The translations under genes and the position numbers were made by a program. Below are positions 35,847-47,935 of a stretch of DNA of 64,000 nt, one piece after another. The notes under the pieces are model-generated. The model was not told where the DNA came from. It saw nothing but the letters and a program-made list of their open reading frames with translations, and ran no database searches. Positions within the stretch are counted from its first letter, which is position 1, and every line of letters begins with the position of its first letter. The stretch comes from Rhynchopus euleeides (lineage: Eukaryota; Euglenozoa; Diplonemea; Diplonemida; Diplonemidae), in assembly GCA_963210315.1 (NCBI GenBank), contig OY723243.1, positions 558,001 to 622,000 on the forward strand, given 5' to 3'.

Positions 35847-38800
35847 CTAGTAGGGGGTGATCGCCTTGGGCGTGGCACCCTTGGGTGTGGTTGCTGCGCT
35901 GTGTGGCGGCGTCTTGGTATCATCTTCGAGGCTGTGGTAGAGGTTGTAACGCGCCCTGTAGTCGCCGTTGGGGATCAGCATCAGCTCGTCGTGTGTGCCC
36001 TGCTCGATGATCTGCCCCTTGTCCAGCACGGTGATGCAGTTGGCGTCGCGGATGGTGGACAGCTTGTGGGCAATGGTGATGGTGGTCATTGCGTTTGTTG
36101 CAATGATGTGGTCGATCGCATGCTGCACCTCCTTCTCGCACTCGTTGTCCAGTGCGCTCGTCGCCTCGTCCAGCAGCAGGATCCGCGGCTTCTTAATCAT
36201 GGCACGTGCAATCGCCACACGCTGCTTCTGCCCACCCGACAGGCGCGACCCGCGCGTCCCCACGTCTGTGTGGTACCCGTCGGGCAGCTTCTCAATGTCG
36301 TGGTGGATGTTCGCCATCTTCGCCGCCGCCGTCACCTCGTCCATCGTCGCGTCAGGCTTCCCGAGGCGGATGTTGTCCAGCACAGACGCACCGAACAGCA
36401 TCGGCTCCTGGCTCACCACACCCACCTGCGTGCGCCACCAGTGCAGGCTCACGTCGTTCAGGTCTGTCCCGTCCACAAGGATCTGCCCACGATCCATCTT
36501 GTAGAAGCGCTGCAGAAGCTGCATCACAGTGGACTTCCCGCTCCCCGTCCCCCCGATCAGCCCGATCTGCATCCCGCCCTTCTCCCCGTGGATGGTCAGG
36601 CTGAAGTCGCGCAGCACAACAATGTTGGGGCGCGTCGGGTATGCGAAGGTGACGTCCTGCAGCTGGATCTCCGCCTCCGTGATAACACCCTCCTTGCCCT
36701 GCACCGACATCTGGTCCACAAGCGGCTCCCTGTCCAGGATCTCGAACACCTCGGCAGCAGCCTCGTTCGCGTCCATCCCGGTGCCCTGCAGGGCGGCCGT
36801 CTCACCCACACCCATGGAGGACAGGGTCACCTGTGTGATCACAAGTATCATGTCCTTGAAGTTCAGCTCCCCATCGTCGATCAGCTGCCCGCCGTACCAC
36901 AGCCCGAGTGCGAAGGTGCCAAACAGGGCGAACTGGTTGAAGCCGAATGTCAGGCCAACACAGATGGAGCGGATCAGCTTCTTTGCCTTGCTGGCATCCG
37001 CGGCACTGGAGTACTCCTCGACCATCTTGTCCACCATGTTGAAGGACACGACAGTCTTGAAGTTGTTGATGGCCTCGCTCGTCACACGCCCGGCCACACC
37101 CTTGCTGGTCTCCGACACAGTCCCGGACAGCATCCAGATGTCGAGGGCCCCTGCCAGCGCCATCGCAGGCAGTCGACAGCAGGACCAGCGTCAGCTTCCA
37201 GCTAGCGATAAAGGCAAAGGTGAACCCAGCTGTGAGACACACGAGAACACGCAGCAGCATCCCGATGGAGGGCCCGAAGAGCTGGTTGATGGACTCCGTG
37301 TGCTTCGAGAGGATGGAGCCCAGTGTCCCTGTCTCGTGGTCAGGCTCATCGAAGAAGGACATGTCCTGGCGCAGCAGGTGTGCGAACAGCATGTTGCGGA
37401 TGCGGAAGGTGAGGTGCTCGCCCATGTACCCGAACCCACCCATCTGGAGGACGTGGCCCACGAAGCCGCCCACGCCGATGAGACAGAAGATGACGCACCA
37501 GAAGTCGATGTTGTCACGGTCGTATTGGGAGTCGACACACACATCACGGTAGAGCGTGGTGTTGGAGGCGGCGTCCAAGTAGGCCTCCTTGTGGCACTCG
37601 TCGATCTGCAGCTTGCGGAACACCTCCAGGGCCTCCGTGAAGGCGATGGAGTACAGAGGGTAGACGAGGCCGTTGATGATGCAGCCCAGCAGGGACGGCA
37701 CCATCCACGCCATCCACGGCATCAAGAGGGAGGCGACGCGTGTCAGGCTGCTGTTGGTCTTGATCTTCTGCTGCTTCACCTTCTCGGCCTCGGCATCACG
37801 CTCCTCGGCGGTGGCCACGGGTGCCAGTTCCCAGGTCTCGTCCTCGTCCACAGAAGAAGGTTCCTTGTCGTTCTGCTGCGCCTCTTCGTCGTGGCTGGCC
37901 CCGACAGTAGTCGTGCCAGTGACACCACGGTTCTGCGTGTTCCAGAGCGACGAGCAGATTCCCTGTTGGTGTGGTGGCAGTGTGGTGGTGTGTGCAGTGA
38001 TTTAACCGGGGTACCCTCGGTACCACGAGTATTGTCAACACCCCATAACCACTGGGTTATAGCACAGTGTTCATGAAGCATTTTCTCTTGCAGAATGCTC
38101 AGTCAGCAAGACATAGCGAGACATACCCCCTCCTTGGCGACGAGCTCTGCGTGTGTGCCCTGCTCAGCAATGACACCGCCACGTGCCTCCTGCCCGCGTG
38201 CAGGCGGCTTCATCACAACAATTTTGTCTGCCGCCACGACGGTCTGCAGGCGGTGTGCGATGATGATGGTGGTCGGCTTCACTTGCCCGTCTTGCGCACT
38301 CATCACAATGTCCAGTGCCTTCTGCACCTTCAGCTCCGACTCCCTATCCAGCGCGCTCGTCGCCTCGTCCAGCAGCAGGATCCGCGGTTTCTTGATCATC
38401 GCACGTGCAATCGCAATCCTCTGCTTCTGTCCGCCTGAAAGCTGGCACCCGCCCTCGCCCACCTTCGTCTCGTACTGGTCGGGCCAGTTCACAATCGTGT
38501 GGTGGATGTTCGACTTCTTGCATGCATCCACGACCTCCTCCATCGTCGCCTCCGGACGCCCAGCACGGATGTTCTCCAGCACTGTCCCCACAAACAGCAC
38601 AGGCTCCTGCGTCACCATCCCGATCTGGTCGCGCCACCACTTCAGGTCCAGGTCGTTCAGCGGCGTACCGTCCACGTACACCTGCCCGTTCACAGAGTGC
38701 GCCACGTCTGTCGCCACGTTCTTACGAGTCATGGACTTGACATCAACCTCGAACCGCCCGAACGCAAGGTCCACCTGCACAGTCAACCCTGCGCCCCCGC

Positions 38801-40415
38801 GTGCAGTCGCGTTCAGCACCTCGCACACAGGTATCGGCAGGCGGAACTCCACAGGCTCCTTCTTGCCGTTCTCCTCCACCCAGTACCACAGGCCGTGGTC
38901 GTCGCGACGCACAGCACCCTCGCTGCCGGGCACGGTGTGTGTGACGGTCACCTTGCCCTCAGACTTCTCCAGCAACACGACGCACGTCTTGGTCGTATCT
39001 CCGTCAGACGTAATCGGCAGCACAAACTCCGCCTGCTCCGCCGTACCGTTGCCCTCCTGCAGACGCTGCATCGCCTCCAGCAGCACCAGGTTCGACTCGT
39101 AAGGGTACGCCTTCGTCGTCCCGTCCAGCAGCCGCATCTCGAAGTGCGCGTCCGCAGGCTCGTAGAAGCGTTGCACAATCGACACCAGGCTCGACTTCCC
39201 GCACCCTGACAGCCCCACCAGCCCGATGGTCTGCCCCGCCTCCACCTTCAGGCTCAGGTCCTTGAACACAGGCCGCTCCGTCCGGCTCGGGTAGCGGAAC
39301 GTCAGGTTCTTGAAGTCGATCTCCCCACGCAGCTGGTCCAGCTTCTTGTCCCCAGGGTGGATACGCGGCTTCCTGTCGATCACTGCAAATACACGCCGTG
39401 CCGCACCCTTGGCAGCCGCAAACGCTGCGATGGGCGGGCCCACCTGGGCAAACGAGAAGGATCCGATGACAATGGCGAGGAAGGCCGACAGGATGTCCGC
39501 CATGTTGTTCAGGTCCCAGGTGATGAGGTGCGACGCGTAGTAGAACCCTACCCCGTAGGTCGAGAAGAAGACGAACAGAACACTGCCGATGCCTGCACCC
39601 TGTGCAAACCCGGAATACTTGCTCTCCTGCAGGGCCGCCTCCAGGTACCCTGAGAACTCTGCCAGCCTCGACTTGTGCGCGTTGAAGGAATGCACCGTCC
39701 TGATGGCTGTGAGCGACTCCTCCGCACACCCCCCTGCCTTGGAGTAGGCTGCGCGTGTCTTCTGCGTCATGTTGGTCAGCACATACTGCATCGCCATCCC
39801 GGACGCAGCCAACATAGGCACAGTCGACAGCAGCACGAGTGCCAGGCGCCACGAGCTGATGAACCCGATGACATAAGACGCGAAGATGGTGGTGCTGTGC
39901 ATGAAGAAGAACCCCGCCTGATCTGCAATGCCTTTGTAGATCACCTGCGTGTCGCCGTGCAGGCGCTGCGTCAGCGCCCCTGCCTTCTGCAGGTCGAACC
40001 ACCCAGGCTCCTGGCTCAGCAGCGACTTGAAGTACAACTCGCGGATGCGCTGGATCTGGCGCTCGCCTGACAGCAGGAAGCAGACCATCATCACGGTGCC
40101 TGCTACGAAGGCACAGCCGGCAGCGATGCTCATCCACCTCGCCCAGAAGGTGATGTTGTCGGCGACGCCATCCTCATTTTCACTGGCCTCCTGCACCACC
40201 TTGCCGAAGAGGTAGCAGAAGATGGGCAGCCCCGTGCCCACAAGCGCCCCGCCGATGCACCCGAACAGGATGAGCACCTTGGTGGGCCCTTCCGCGAAGC
40301 GGAACAGCTCCGCCGTGGTGACCGGCTCCTCGTCTGCCTCCACAATGTTCATGGCGTCATCCTGGCCGAGAAGGGCCTTGGGGCCTGTCGGCACTTCGGC
40401 TTCGGCCTCTGACAT
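35847..40415 (-). CDS. ABCB/MDR-type ABC exporter, full-length, one intron and one frameshift
   Basis: Exon 1 (40415-38127) encodes TMD1-NBD1 and exon 2 (37962-35847) TMD2-NBD2. The intron 38126-37963 (GTATGT...ACAG, 164 bp) joins ELVAKEG to GICSSLW, matching the usual linker after NBD1. NBD1 has Walker A GLVGLSGCGKSS, signature LSGGQKQRIAIARAM and Walker B ILLLDEATSAL; NBD2 has GLIGGTGSGKST, LSGGQKQRVAIARAM and ILLLDEATSAL. NBD1 carries an in-frame insertion of about 150 residues between Walker A and the Q-loop (about residues 425-572). Near 37175 the frame shifts by one base within TMD2 (from WKLTLVLLST to PAMALAGALDIWML); both sides are conserved, so this is either an assembly error or a real lesion. 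About 1467 residues in all. Likely an ATP-driven membrane exporter. Confidence 0.9.
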
Positions 40416-41358
40416 CGCTGGCACGAGCAACTCTTCTGTGGCTGTGGCTGTCCGGTGTGGTTCTCTGTCGTGGTTGGTGGTGGTGGTGCATGGGGCAAAA
40501 GTAGATCACCCCGAAGTTGGAGGCTCGCAACGACGAAACAGTGCCACTCAGGATAGGCGAAAAAGGGCGTTGTGAGGAATGGAACCGACAGAGCAGGGCT
40601 ATTCCCAACTTTCCAGGATCGGGAAACAAAAGGAGGGGGGCAGGGCGGGGGGTGTCAGCTTGCCCGAAGCCAGAACCCGGGGGGGGGGGGGGGGCATGTT
40701 TTTTTTCGACAGAAGAGAAAAGAATCAACAAAAATCTTGGGGGAAAAAATGTGTACACAGCGATAACGATCTACCTATTTCTTTTTTGGCCCCTAGTTTG
40801 GCTTGTTCTACCCCCAGACCCGGGAAATGCCCCCCCTCCCCCCTGCGTCTAAGCTCCCCTCCCCCCAGTGTTAGGTGGGGGAGCAGGCCCGGTTCATCCC
40901 AGGTCGCACGCAAAAAGATGGAGTATTTTTGCAGCTCCAAGACTGAAAGGTTGGAGGGATGAAGGGATGCCCGACGAGATCCACTCCGATGGCGGCCCAC
41001 CAACCCAACCACCGCACATTTTGAAAGAACCCTGCTGAGGCAACACGCGTGTCTTGCATGAGATGATCGCAGAATATGAGGATATAACAGAATGGAGGGG
41101 ACACTCGGCTGAGATAGCGGGCCCGGTCCTCACGCTGTGTGCCCTCTATGGAGGGCACACTGCACGACAACTGCCCAGCCCGCTAACCCACTAAACTACT
41201 ATGTGCCCACTAAAATACTAATATGAGGAGACAGCGCAAAGAATATCAGACGGTTGACCAGAGGGAGATAACAGATACCCATGACAAGGGGTTCTTCTCA
41301 GGCTACTCCGTGAATGCCTCGGTCGACAGGCTAGATAGGGATCACAACCGGCACCACC
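40416..41358. other. Intergenic region between ABCB and TRIM-like genes
   Basis: About 940 bp. It includes a 16-base G run at 40679-40694 (C run on the transcribed sense) and a perfect hairpin at 41137-41160. Upstream of the ABCB ATG at 40415 several CAG trinucleotides follow a CA-rich stretch, any of which could be the trans-splice acceptor. Confidence 0.5.
41137..41160. repeat. Perfect 10-bp hairpin
   Basis: GTGTGCCCTC and its inverse GAGGGCACAC are separated by four bases. It lies about 200 bp downstream of the TRIM-like stop codon, so it may be in the 3' UTR or intercistronic RNA. Function unknown. Confidence 0.5.
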
Positions 41359-44300
41359 CTATTGGGAGAACGGGCTGAAGGGCTTCGTGCTGTAGGGCTG
41401 GCTGTACAGAGCGTTCGGCGTCTGCGTGAGAGGGGCTGCGGGGTGCTGCGGCGGCAGGCGCATGGCGGTGTGAGAGGGCGGCGGCGGTGGGACTGACTGC
41501 TGCGCCACCAGCTGCTGCTGCTCGTAGGCCTTGCGTGCGGCCTCCCTGAGGGCAGCCGTCTGCTGCTGCATCGCGATCTCCGCGTCCTTCTGCTTCTGCC
41601 TGTCGAGCATCTGCTGCGTGAGCTGCACCTGCTGGTCTATCAGGAACCTCTCCAGGCGCCCCGACTGGTCCTGCTGGCGCGCACGCGCCTCCTCCACCTC
41701 CGTGGCGCGTGCCGATGTCTCTGCCTGCATCTGCAGCACCCGCTTCGTCTCGTCCTCCAGCTGCTGCCGCTGGTAGTCCTGCAGCTTCCTCAGATCATCC
41801 GCTGCCTGCCGTTCGAACTCCAGCGTCTGGTTGGCCATCTGGGCTGCAGTCCCGTCGATCATGCTCTTCAGGTCCTTGATCTGCTGCTCCTGGAAGCTCT
41901 GCTGTGCCTGCACCCGCTGCTGCTCCACGATGTCGCGCTTCACATCCCTGGGAAAGCAGGTGGGTTGTGGGTTGTGGGGGTGGGGTAGGGCATTCCAGGC
42001 AACGAGGCACTGGGTCCCGGGTTTGAATGTAAGCCACGATGCACAGGCCTGCATACTGCACGTGCTGCCGCAGCTTCAGACACTCATCCTGCAGGTAGCT
42101 CACCTCCGGGTCGGGTGCGGTGTCGATGGCGCTCAGGCTGTGTTGGGTTGTGTGGGTAGAAGGGGCAGCAGAGAGCCACAACGGGTCATACTTGAGAGGC
42201 GCCAGTGCAGTGCCTGTGGGCGCAGCCCTCCCGGGCACCGTCAGGCGATACGCCGTGTCGCGGTTCGCAAGACCCGAGGTCAGCGACACACCCTGCAGGG
42301 AGGAGATGGGACGAAGCACCTCAAACAACCACCCCAACCACCCACCCCACCCCACCCCACTCTTCGCTGCACTGATCCATACCGGGGGGATGTCTGCCTG
42401 CGGTATCAACGTCACCTGGTCATGGTAGCAGTGGATAGACGCTGAGGGTGTGTACCTCCCGTGCGGGATGGCGAGGTGTGCGACACACTCCTTGTTGAAG
42501 TACAGCCCCACCCGGTCCATGTCCAGGTCAAGGAAGATGCCGAGCAACGAGCCAGGCGTCCAGGGCGGGCAATCCAGCGCCATGGGCACCACGCCGCTGA
42601 GCTTGTCGACGCACCACGCGAGGCCCGTCTGCGAGCCCATCGAATCGGATCCCTCCTCCACAAGCCCCACGATGGCATGCGTGCCGAGGCGGTTGTCGTT
42701 GTGGAGCGCATCGAGACGCACCTCCCAGTAGTGCTTCCCTGCCTCGAATGTCGCGGTCGCCTTGAACAGTGCGTGCCCAGACCCAGCCCCCGCATAGGAG
42801 GCCGTGAGGTTGTTGTTGTTGAGTGTGATGGGCGAGTGCCCCTGCAGCTCCCCCGTGGGGTGCGCGTCGGGGGGCCCGTTGGTGGCGGTCTCCTGCCCTG
42901 CCCCGCCTGCGGGCTGCGCCCAGCTGAAGTTGATGCGGTCCTTCGAGGCGAACAGGGGGTGCTGCAGGTCGCGCATCTCCAGGTAGGAGGACATGCCGAC
43001 AGGAGCTGGGTTCTTCACGAGGAACAGCTTCCCGAACAGGTCCTCGGGGAGCAGCTCGTTGTTGTACTTCAGGTTGGTGTAGTTCGGCACCACGATGGGG
43101 TGGTTTGCCGCGTCGGCAAATGCTGTGGCAATGACGGAGCGCACGTTCATGATGCCCTGCGACCAGCGCTGCGTATCTTCCGGCAGCATGTTGTCGGGGT
43201 TAGCAGTCAAGTAGTTATCAATCTTCGACGCCACCTTCCCGAGCGTGTGCTTCAGCTGCCTGATCCGCTCTGCAGGCGCATGGAACAGCTGGTGCTGCGC
43301 AGCTGCGTGCCCCTGCATGCGCTTGATGAGGCCGTCCCTGTGGTGGGGTGTAGAGTGTGGAGGGGAGGGCAGGATGGCAGTGCCCTTGTTCGGCGCAGAG
43401 TAGCGTGGCGAGCGATTCGATGGTCTTGATCATAAACCAGGCATACTTGTGCCCCTCCAGCTCGGCCTTCAAAGCATCTATTGTCGTCACGACAGTGTCA
43501 ATCTGCTGCTGGTGGTAGTCATCGATGTTCTGATGCACCTCATCCAACGCCACCTTCGTGTCGTCCAGCTTCGAGCTAATCGTACCCGCCCGCATCTGCA
43601 GTGGCATGTGGCATGCATGCGTGTGCCACATCCCCATGCCACACACCACCCAAACCCCCAAACCCCTGAAGCAGTCCATACCTGCCAGTCCTGAAGCCCT
43701 CCGCACTCCTTCCGTGCTGCCTCCGACAGCGGCATGAAGGGGTGATCCTGTGACACGTGCCGATGTGAGGAGGCGAACATTACATGAACATCACCACACC
43801 GCCCCTACCCCCAGCACCGCACCGACGTGGAGGTGGTGCTGACCCTCGTCCCCACGCTTGTTGCGACCGGCCCACCCCCCACCCCCACACGCCCCATTAC
43901 TAAGTACTTTAGTGAAGGGGGTTTCGCTGCCAATGGAGGCCCCGTTTCGGGCCTCCAGTCTCCTGATTAGGAATCCCCCCACCCCCCCACGCCCCACCCG
44001 CCTGCATACCTTGTGAAAGCCTGTGATATGGCACATCGTGCACACGAGGGACTCGCAGTTCACACACCAGAACTCGATGGGGCGCTCGGGGTGAGCAGCA
44101 CACTTCAGGATCGGGTCAAACCCCTCCTCGTCAAAGTTCGACTCAGACGGGGGCTGCGCCGACGGCTCCGATGGCCAACCCGGGGCCTTCCAGTTGGGCC
44201 AGCGGTGGAGATGCGACGGGTCAATCAAAAGCGGCTCGTTCTTCAGATTCGTCTGGGTTTCATAGGCCAGCTGCCCTGCATACGGCACGGTGGCACCTGT

Positions 44301-45773
44301 CGGGGGTCCCAGGATATCCAACGGCGTTGCCTCGATGCCCACCTCGCTGGGCGTCTCCTCGTGCATGATAGGCGGTTTCACAGGCTCCGGCTTGTCTTCC
44401 TTCTGCGGCTTCGGCGCTGTCGCAGATGTGTTGGCACCGTGTTTCGCAGTGAACTCCTGCATCAGGCGCGCCCTCTCCAGCGGGTTGAATGCCAGGTAGA
44501 GCAGGACCTTCTCAAAGGTCAGCGGTGTGCAGGTCGCGACATCCCCTTCGTTCAGACCACATGCCGCCAGCCTCTCGAGCAGCACAGGCCACAGCGACGC
44601 ATCCACCCGCAGCCCCAGCTCCGGGTAGGGGATAGACGGGTCCGCCGCAGCTGCTGCGGCCGCCGCCGCCGCCTTCTTGTCCTCCTTCCCGGCCTTGGCA
44701 TCCTTGTCCTTGCCCTTGTCGTCCTTCCCCTTGCCATTGCCCTTCCCGTCGTCCTTCTCCTCGTCCTTCTTCTCCGGCGCAGATGTGTCGGGGACCTGCT
44801 GCCGGAGCAGCTTGAGCGCCTCATCCATCTTCTTCAGCTCCTCCTCCATGGTGCGGTTGGCGCGGCGCAGTGTGGAATCCTCATCCTCCAGGCCCGACAC
44901 CGACGTTGTCCCGTCGGCAAGCTGCACGGGCTCCGCCGCCGCCGCATCCGCCGCCGGCGCCCCGGCCGCAGCGGGGCCACCCGCCCCACCTCCTGCCGGC
45001 GGCTGCGCCGCCGGCGCCACACCCGGCTGACCCGGCTGCCCTGCGTCGGCGGGCTGCGGAGCTGCCACACCGGGGGCTGCTGCAGCCGCCGCCGGCACCG
45101 GCGCCGGCTGCCCCGGCTGTCCTGGTGCCGGGGCGGGCGGCTGTCCCGGCGCCCCCGGCACCGGCTGCACCACCGGCAGCACGGCAGAGGCGGCACCCGG
45201 CTGCGGCGGCACGCCGACGCCAGCGGGTGGCGCAGCAGGCGCGCCTGGGAAGGGGTGGGCACCCGCAGGCGGTGCGGCGCCGGGTTGCCCCAGCACCGAG
45301 AGTGGTGCCCCGCCGTAGGGCGGGCGCACGGGCTGCCCGGGGATGGGGGCGGCGGCGGCGGCGGCAGCGGGGTGGTGGTGTGGCGCGGCTGTCGGCTGTG
45401 CGGCGGGTGGGCGCCCGAAGCCTGGCGGTGGCGCGGCGGCGGCCGGGGATGGGGCAGGCACAGGCGGCTGTGCGAAGGGCGACCCCGACGCAGGCGTCAC
45501 CGAGATAGGGGGCTGGAAGGAGGTGGGGGGTGGTGCTGCAGGGGATGGCGATGCTGCTGCTGCAGGGGGCACGGCAGGGGGTGGTGCGTAGGGCTGGCCT
45601 GCCGGCGGGCGCGGCTGCACGTCGTGGTTTTTGTGATACTGCTTTGTGCCGCACACATTGCAGAAGGTGTCGGACCCGGGTTTGGTCTTCCAGGTGGGGT
45701 GGTTGAACCGCTTCGGCGTGTTGCACACCGAGCAGTGGAATGTCGCCGCCTGGTCTCCGCCTGCAGCAGCCAT
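41359..45773 (-). CDS. TRIM-like protein: zinc finger, B-box, coiled coil, SPRY; six exons, 1252 aa
   Basis: Exons are 45773-44010, 43747-43682, 43595-43447, 43337-42383, 42292-42057 and 41947-41359. All five introns are GTATG...AG and the joined length is an exact multiple of three. The N-terminus has a CxxC...CxxC finger (FHCSVCNTPKRFN...FCNVCGTKQ), then a long Pro/Ala-rich region and a Lys/Asp-rich stretch. A B-box zinc finger (CAAHPERPIEFWCVNCESLVCTMC, shown in part) is followed by a coiled coil across exons 3-4 (LDDTKVALDEVHQNIDDYHQ), a SPRY domain in exon 4 (GKHYWEVRLDAL, GLAWCVDKLS) and a Gln-rich coiled coil in exons 5-6 (RVQAQQSFQEQQIKDLKSM). No RING is seen, so ubiquitin ligase activity is not implied. 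Probably a scaffold or binding protein. The ATG at 45773 is 64 nt after CACTGCAG (AG at 45838). Confidence 0.9.
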
Positions 45774-46432
45774 TGCCGCCCTGCCCCAGCCCCTCCCAGG
45801 GGATGCGGGCCGGGGGCGAGTGGGTGGGGGCACCCACCTGCAGTGAGAGTTGCGTGGTGGGTGGGGGGGATGGCAGCAGGTTCAGAGGCAAAGGAACACC
45901 CTCCCCCCCAATATCTGCGACACAGTAGCTTTGGGCTTTGGGAGAGGGGTGGGTGGGGGGGGTGGGGAGACGGCCCAAGCCTTGCCCAGCGCGGCGCTGG
46001 CTGGATGTGATGGTTACTGTGTATGGCACGGAAGCCCTCCTGCCGCACGTCACTTTGCGGAATAGGTGCAAAGCTCGAACTTTCAGTGAAATGTAGTGTA
46101 GACGGCACCCCCAACGCCGCGACCACAACATGCGCAGGCGTGGGGATGCTGACGAGCCTCTGTCCCACCACAGATCAGGGCACGAATATCCACAGTGGGC
46201 CGTCATCAGTGTAGGGTCAACCCTTTCGAAAAGTGACCAACCCACACACACACATGAATCGCAGTGGAGAAGACCTTGCTCTGCTCTGCTCCAACCAAAA
46301 ACACACACACAGGGCTTTGTGACGAAAGTCCCGCCCTTCACAACACAACACAACACAACACAACCCCCTCCATAAGGAGAGTCCTAGACGAGGCGAGCTA
46401 GGATGTGCCCTGTGCCCTGTGCCCTGATGCTG
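45774..46432. other. Intergenic region between TRIM-like and GAF genes
   Basis: About 660 bp. It contains the acceptor of the TRIM-like gene (CAACTCTCACTGCAG ending 45838, preceded by a C-rich tract) and a CACAA pentanucleotide microsatellite at about 46336-46362. No gene seen. Confidence 0.5.
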
Positions 46433-47935
46433 TCAGGCGAGCAGCTGGTCCAACGGGAGCTTGCCGCTCTTGACGTCCATCAGGAGACGCAGGTCTTCCT
46501 TGACCCCTTCGTATTGGCTGCGGTAGCCGTCGAACTCGGCATTGCGCATGCTGAGGGAGTCCTGCAGGTTGCATATCAGGCGCTTGTCCTTCTTCGCCTC
46601 CTCGCGCATGAGGCGCAGCTGGTGCGACTTCCCCTCGTACTCCCCTTCGTAGTCGATGTTCAGGCCGACGCTGCGTCGCCAGCACTCCTCCAAGTTCACA
46701 ATATACTCATCCACCTCGACAAGAGAGGCGCAGGTGCTGAGCTGCGGTATGCTGCTCACGTCACGCTCTGGCGCCAGCAGCTTCTGCCGGACATGCTGCC
46801 CAGATTGGTTGGTGCGGTATATCAGGCGCCGGTTCTCATGTTTCACAATCTGCTGCGGGAGGGACCGCGTCAGCAGGGATGACAGCGGCGACTCCGCAGG
46901 CAGGGCGTGGTGCAGAGGGGCAGGGTTGTAAGGCATCGACAGCCAGTCAACAGGGTATCGCCGAAGCAGGTATGCCAGCAGCTGGGATGTGGCGTAGCAG
47001 AGGTGTTCATCGTCGTTTCCAAACGAGTCGGCGCCGTGGTTTTTATTCGTCAGCTGTATGATGCCAACCGGATCGGAGGTGCCGTTCACAATCGGGAAGC
47101 ACAGCATGCCATCGCGCCGTCGGGAGACGGGTGGTGCTGTGAGCTTCCCGCTGGAACTGCCCTGCTTCGACTCCACGTCTCGCCGCTTGTCGGATGCAAC
47201 AGTCTGGTTGACGGCGATGCAGCTCGTCAGGACGGACCCCGCAATGCCTGTCGAAGCCGGCAGGCGCACCGTCGCGGGGCCACTGTTTGCAGCAACCTTT
47301 TGCCCCACAACAGCAATCGACTGAAGCTCGTCGTTCGCCCTGCCGTTGTACAGCATCACAACGCCCTTCTCTGCCCGCGTGTTGTGGGTCAGCGACTCCA
47401 GGAAGAAATAGACAGACGCGAGCAGCTTGCCTTGGGGGTTGTCGTCCTTCGTCCTTCCTGCACTTCCCGGCGCTGTGACAGTCATCCCGGGAGAGATCGG
47501 CGAGGTGACGGCAGCATTTGACGTCGTGGGCGGGGCAAACCCCTGTGCAGGCGACATCGCACCACCCACAGCCTTCTTGGCAAATACGGTGTCGGTGCAG
47601 TCGCGGATTGCCTTCTCCAGGGCGGTGAAGCGCACCGAGAGGGTGTCCAGCTGCCGCGCCACCTTCTCCAGCTTTGCATCCGGGTTGTCGGTGTCCGTTG
47701 GGGTGGATGCAGCACATCCACGCGCAGAGTCCAGAGCTGCCCGGGCTGATGACGCGTGCTTCTTCAGCCACTCCACAGCCCGCTTCCGGGCATCGTCGAC
47801 CTTCTTCTTCTCGGTTTTATCAAACGACTCCTTCCGCTGAGCGACACTCTGGGCCCCAGTCGACGATGTAGTGCTCCCACGGTGGGTCCGCTCATGCGGC
47901 GCACCGGGAGGGGGGCGCGGCACACCCGACAACAT
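46433..47935 (-). CDS. GAF-domain protein with flanking coiled coils, 499 aa
   Basis: Residues about 168-330 form a GAF domain: the helix LASVYFFLESLTHNT, a strand GVVMLYNG, VRLPASTGIAGSVLTSC (typical GAF strand-turn), MLCFPIVNGTSDPVGIIQLTNK and a closing helix ending LAYLLRRYP. GAF domains bind cyclic nucleotides or other small ligands or mediate dimerisation; the ligand here cannot be read. Helical regions flank it: RKRAVEWLKKHASS and LEKVARQLDTLSVRF before, and a C-terminal coiled coil (KSHQLRLMREEAKKDKRL) after. The ATG at 47935 is only four bases after ...AAATCGACAG (AG at 47940-47941), a trans-splice acceptor that rules out a longer in-frame start at 47989. No intron. Domain call firm, role unknown. 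Confidence 0.85.
   Translation of the reverse strand: MLSGVPRPPPGAPHERTHRGSTTSSTGAQSVAQRKESFDKTEKKKVDDARKRAVEWLKKHASSARAALDSARGCAASTPTDTDNPDAKLEKVARQLDTLSVRFTALEKAIRDCTDTVFAKKAVGGAMSPAQGFAPPTTSNAAVTSPISPGMTVTAPGSAGRTKDDNPQGKLLASVYFFLESLTHNTRAEKGVVMLYNGRANDELQSIAVVGQKVAANSGPATVRLPASTGIAGSVLTSCIAVNQTVASDKRRDVESKQGSSSGKLTAPPVSRRRDGMLCFPIVNGTSDPVGIIQLTNKNHGADSFGNDDEHLCYATSQLLAYLLRRYPVDWLSMPYNPAPLHHALPAESPLSSLLTRSLPQQIVKHENRRLIYRTNQSGQHVRQKLLAPERDVSSIPQLSTCASLVEVDEYIVNLEECWRRSVGLNIDYEGEYEGKSHQLRLMREEAKKDKRLICNLQDSLSMRNAEFDGYRSQYEGVKEDLRLLMDVKSGKLPLDQLLA

Noticed and set aside
37852-38102. Two separate half-size ABC transporters side by side
   Set aside because: A GTATGT...ACAG intron joins them in frame, and the join recreates the usual sequence after NBD1 of a full ABCB protein.
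43748-44009. Coding extension after the B-box of the TRIM-like gene
   Set aside because: The frame stays open past GTATGC but becomes Gly/Arg-rich; splicing to 43747 keeps phase and all six exons sum to a multiple of three.
44013-46010. 665-codon plus-strand frame opposite the TRIM-like gene
   Set aside because: Arg/Gly-rich complement of a Pro/Ala-rich low-complexity region; no domain.
44881-46356. 491-codon minus-strand frame overlapping TRIM-like exon 1
   Set aside because: Out of frame with the supported zinc finger, crosses the acceptor region, and is dominated by Arg/Ala/Gly shadow sequence.
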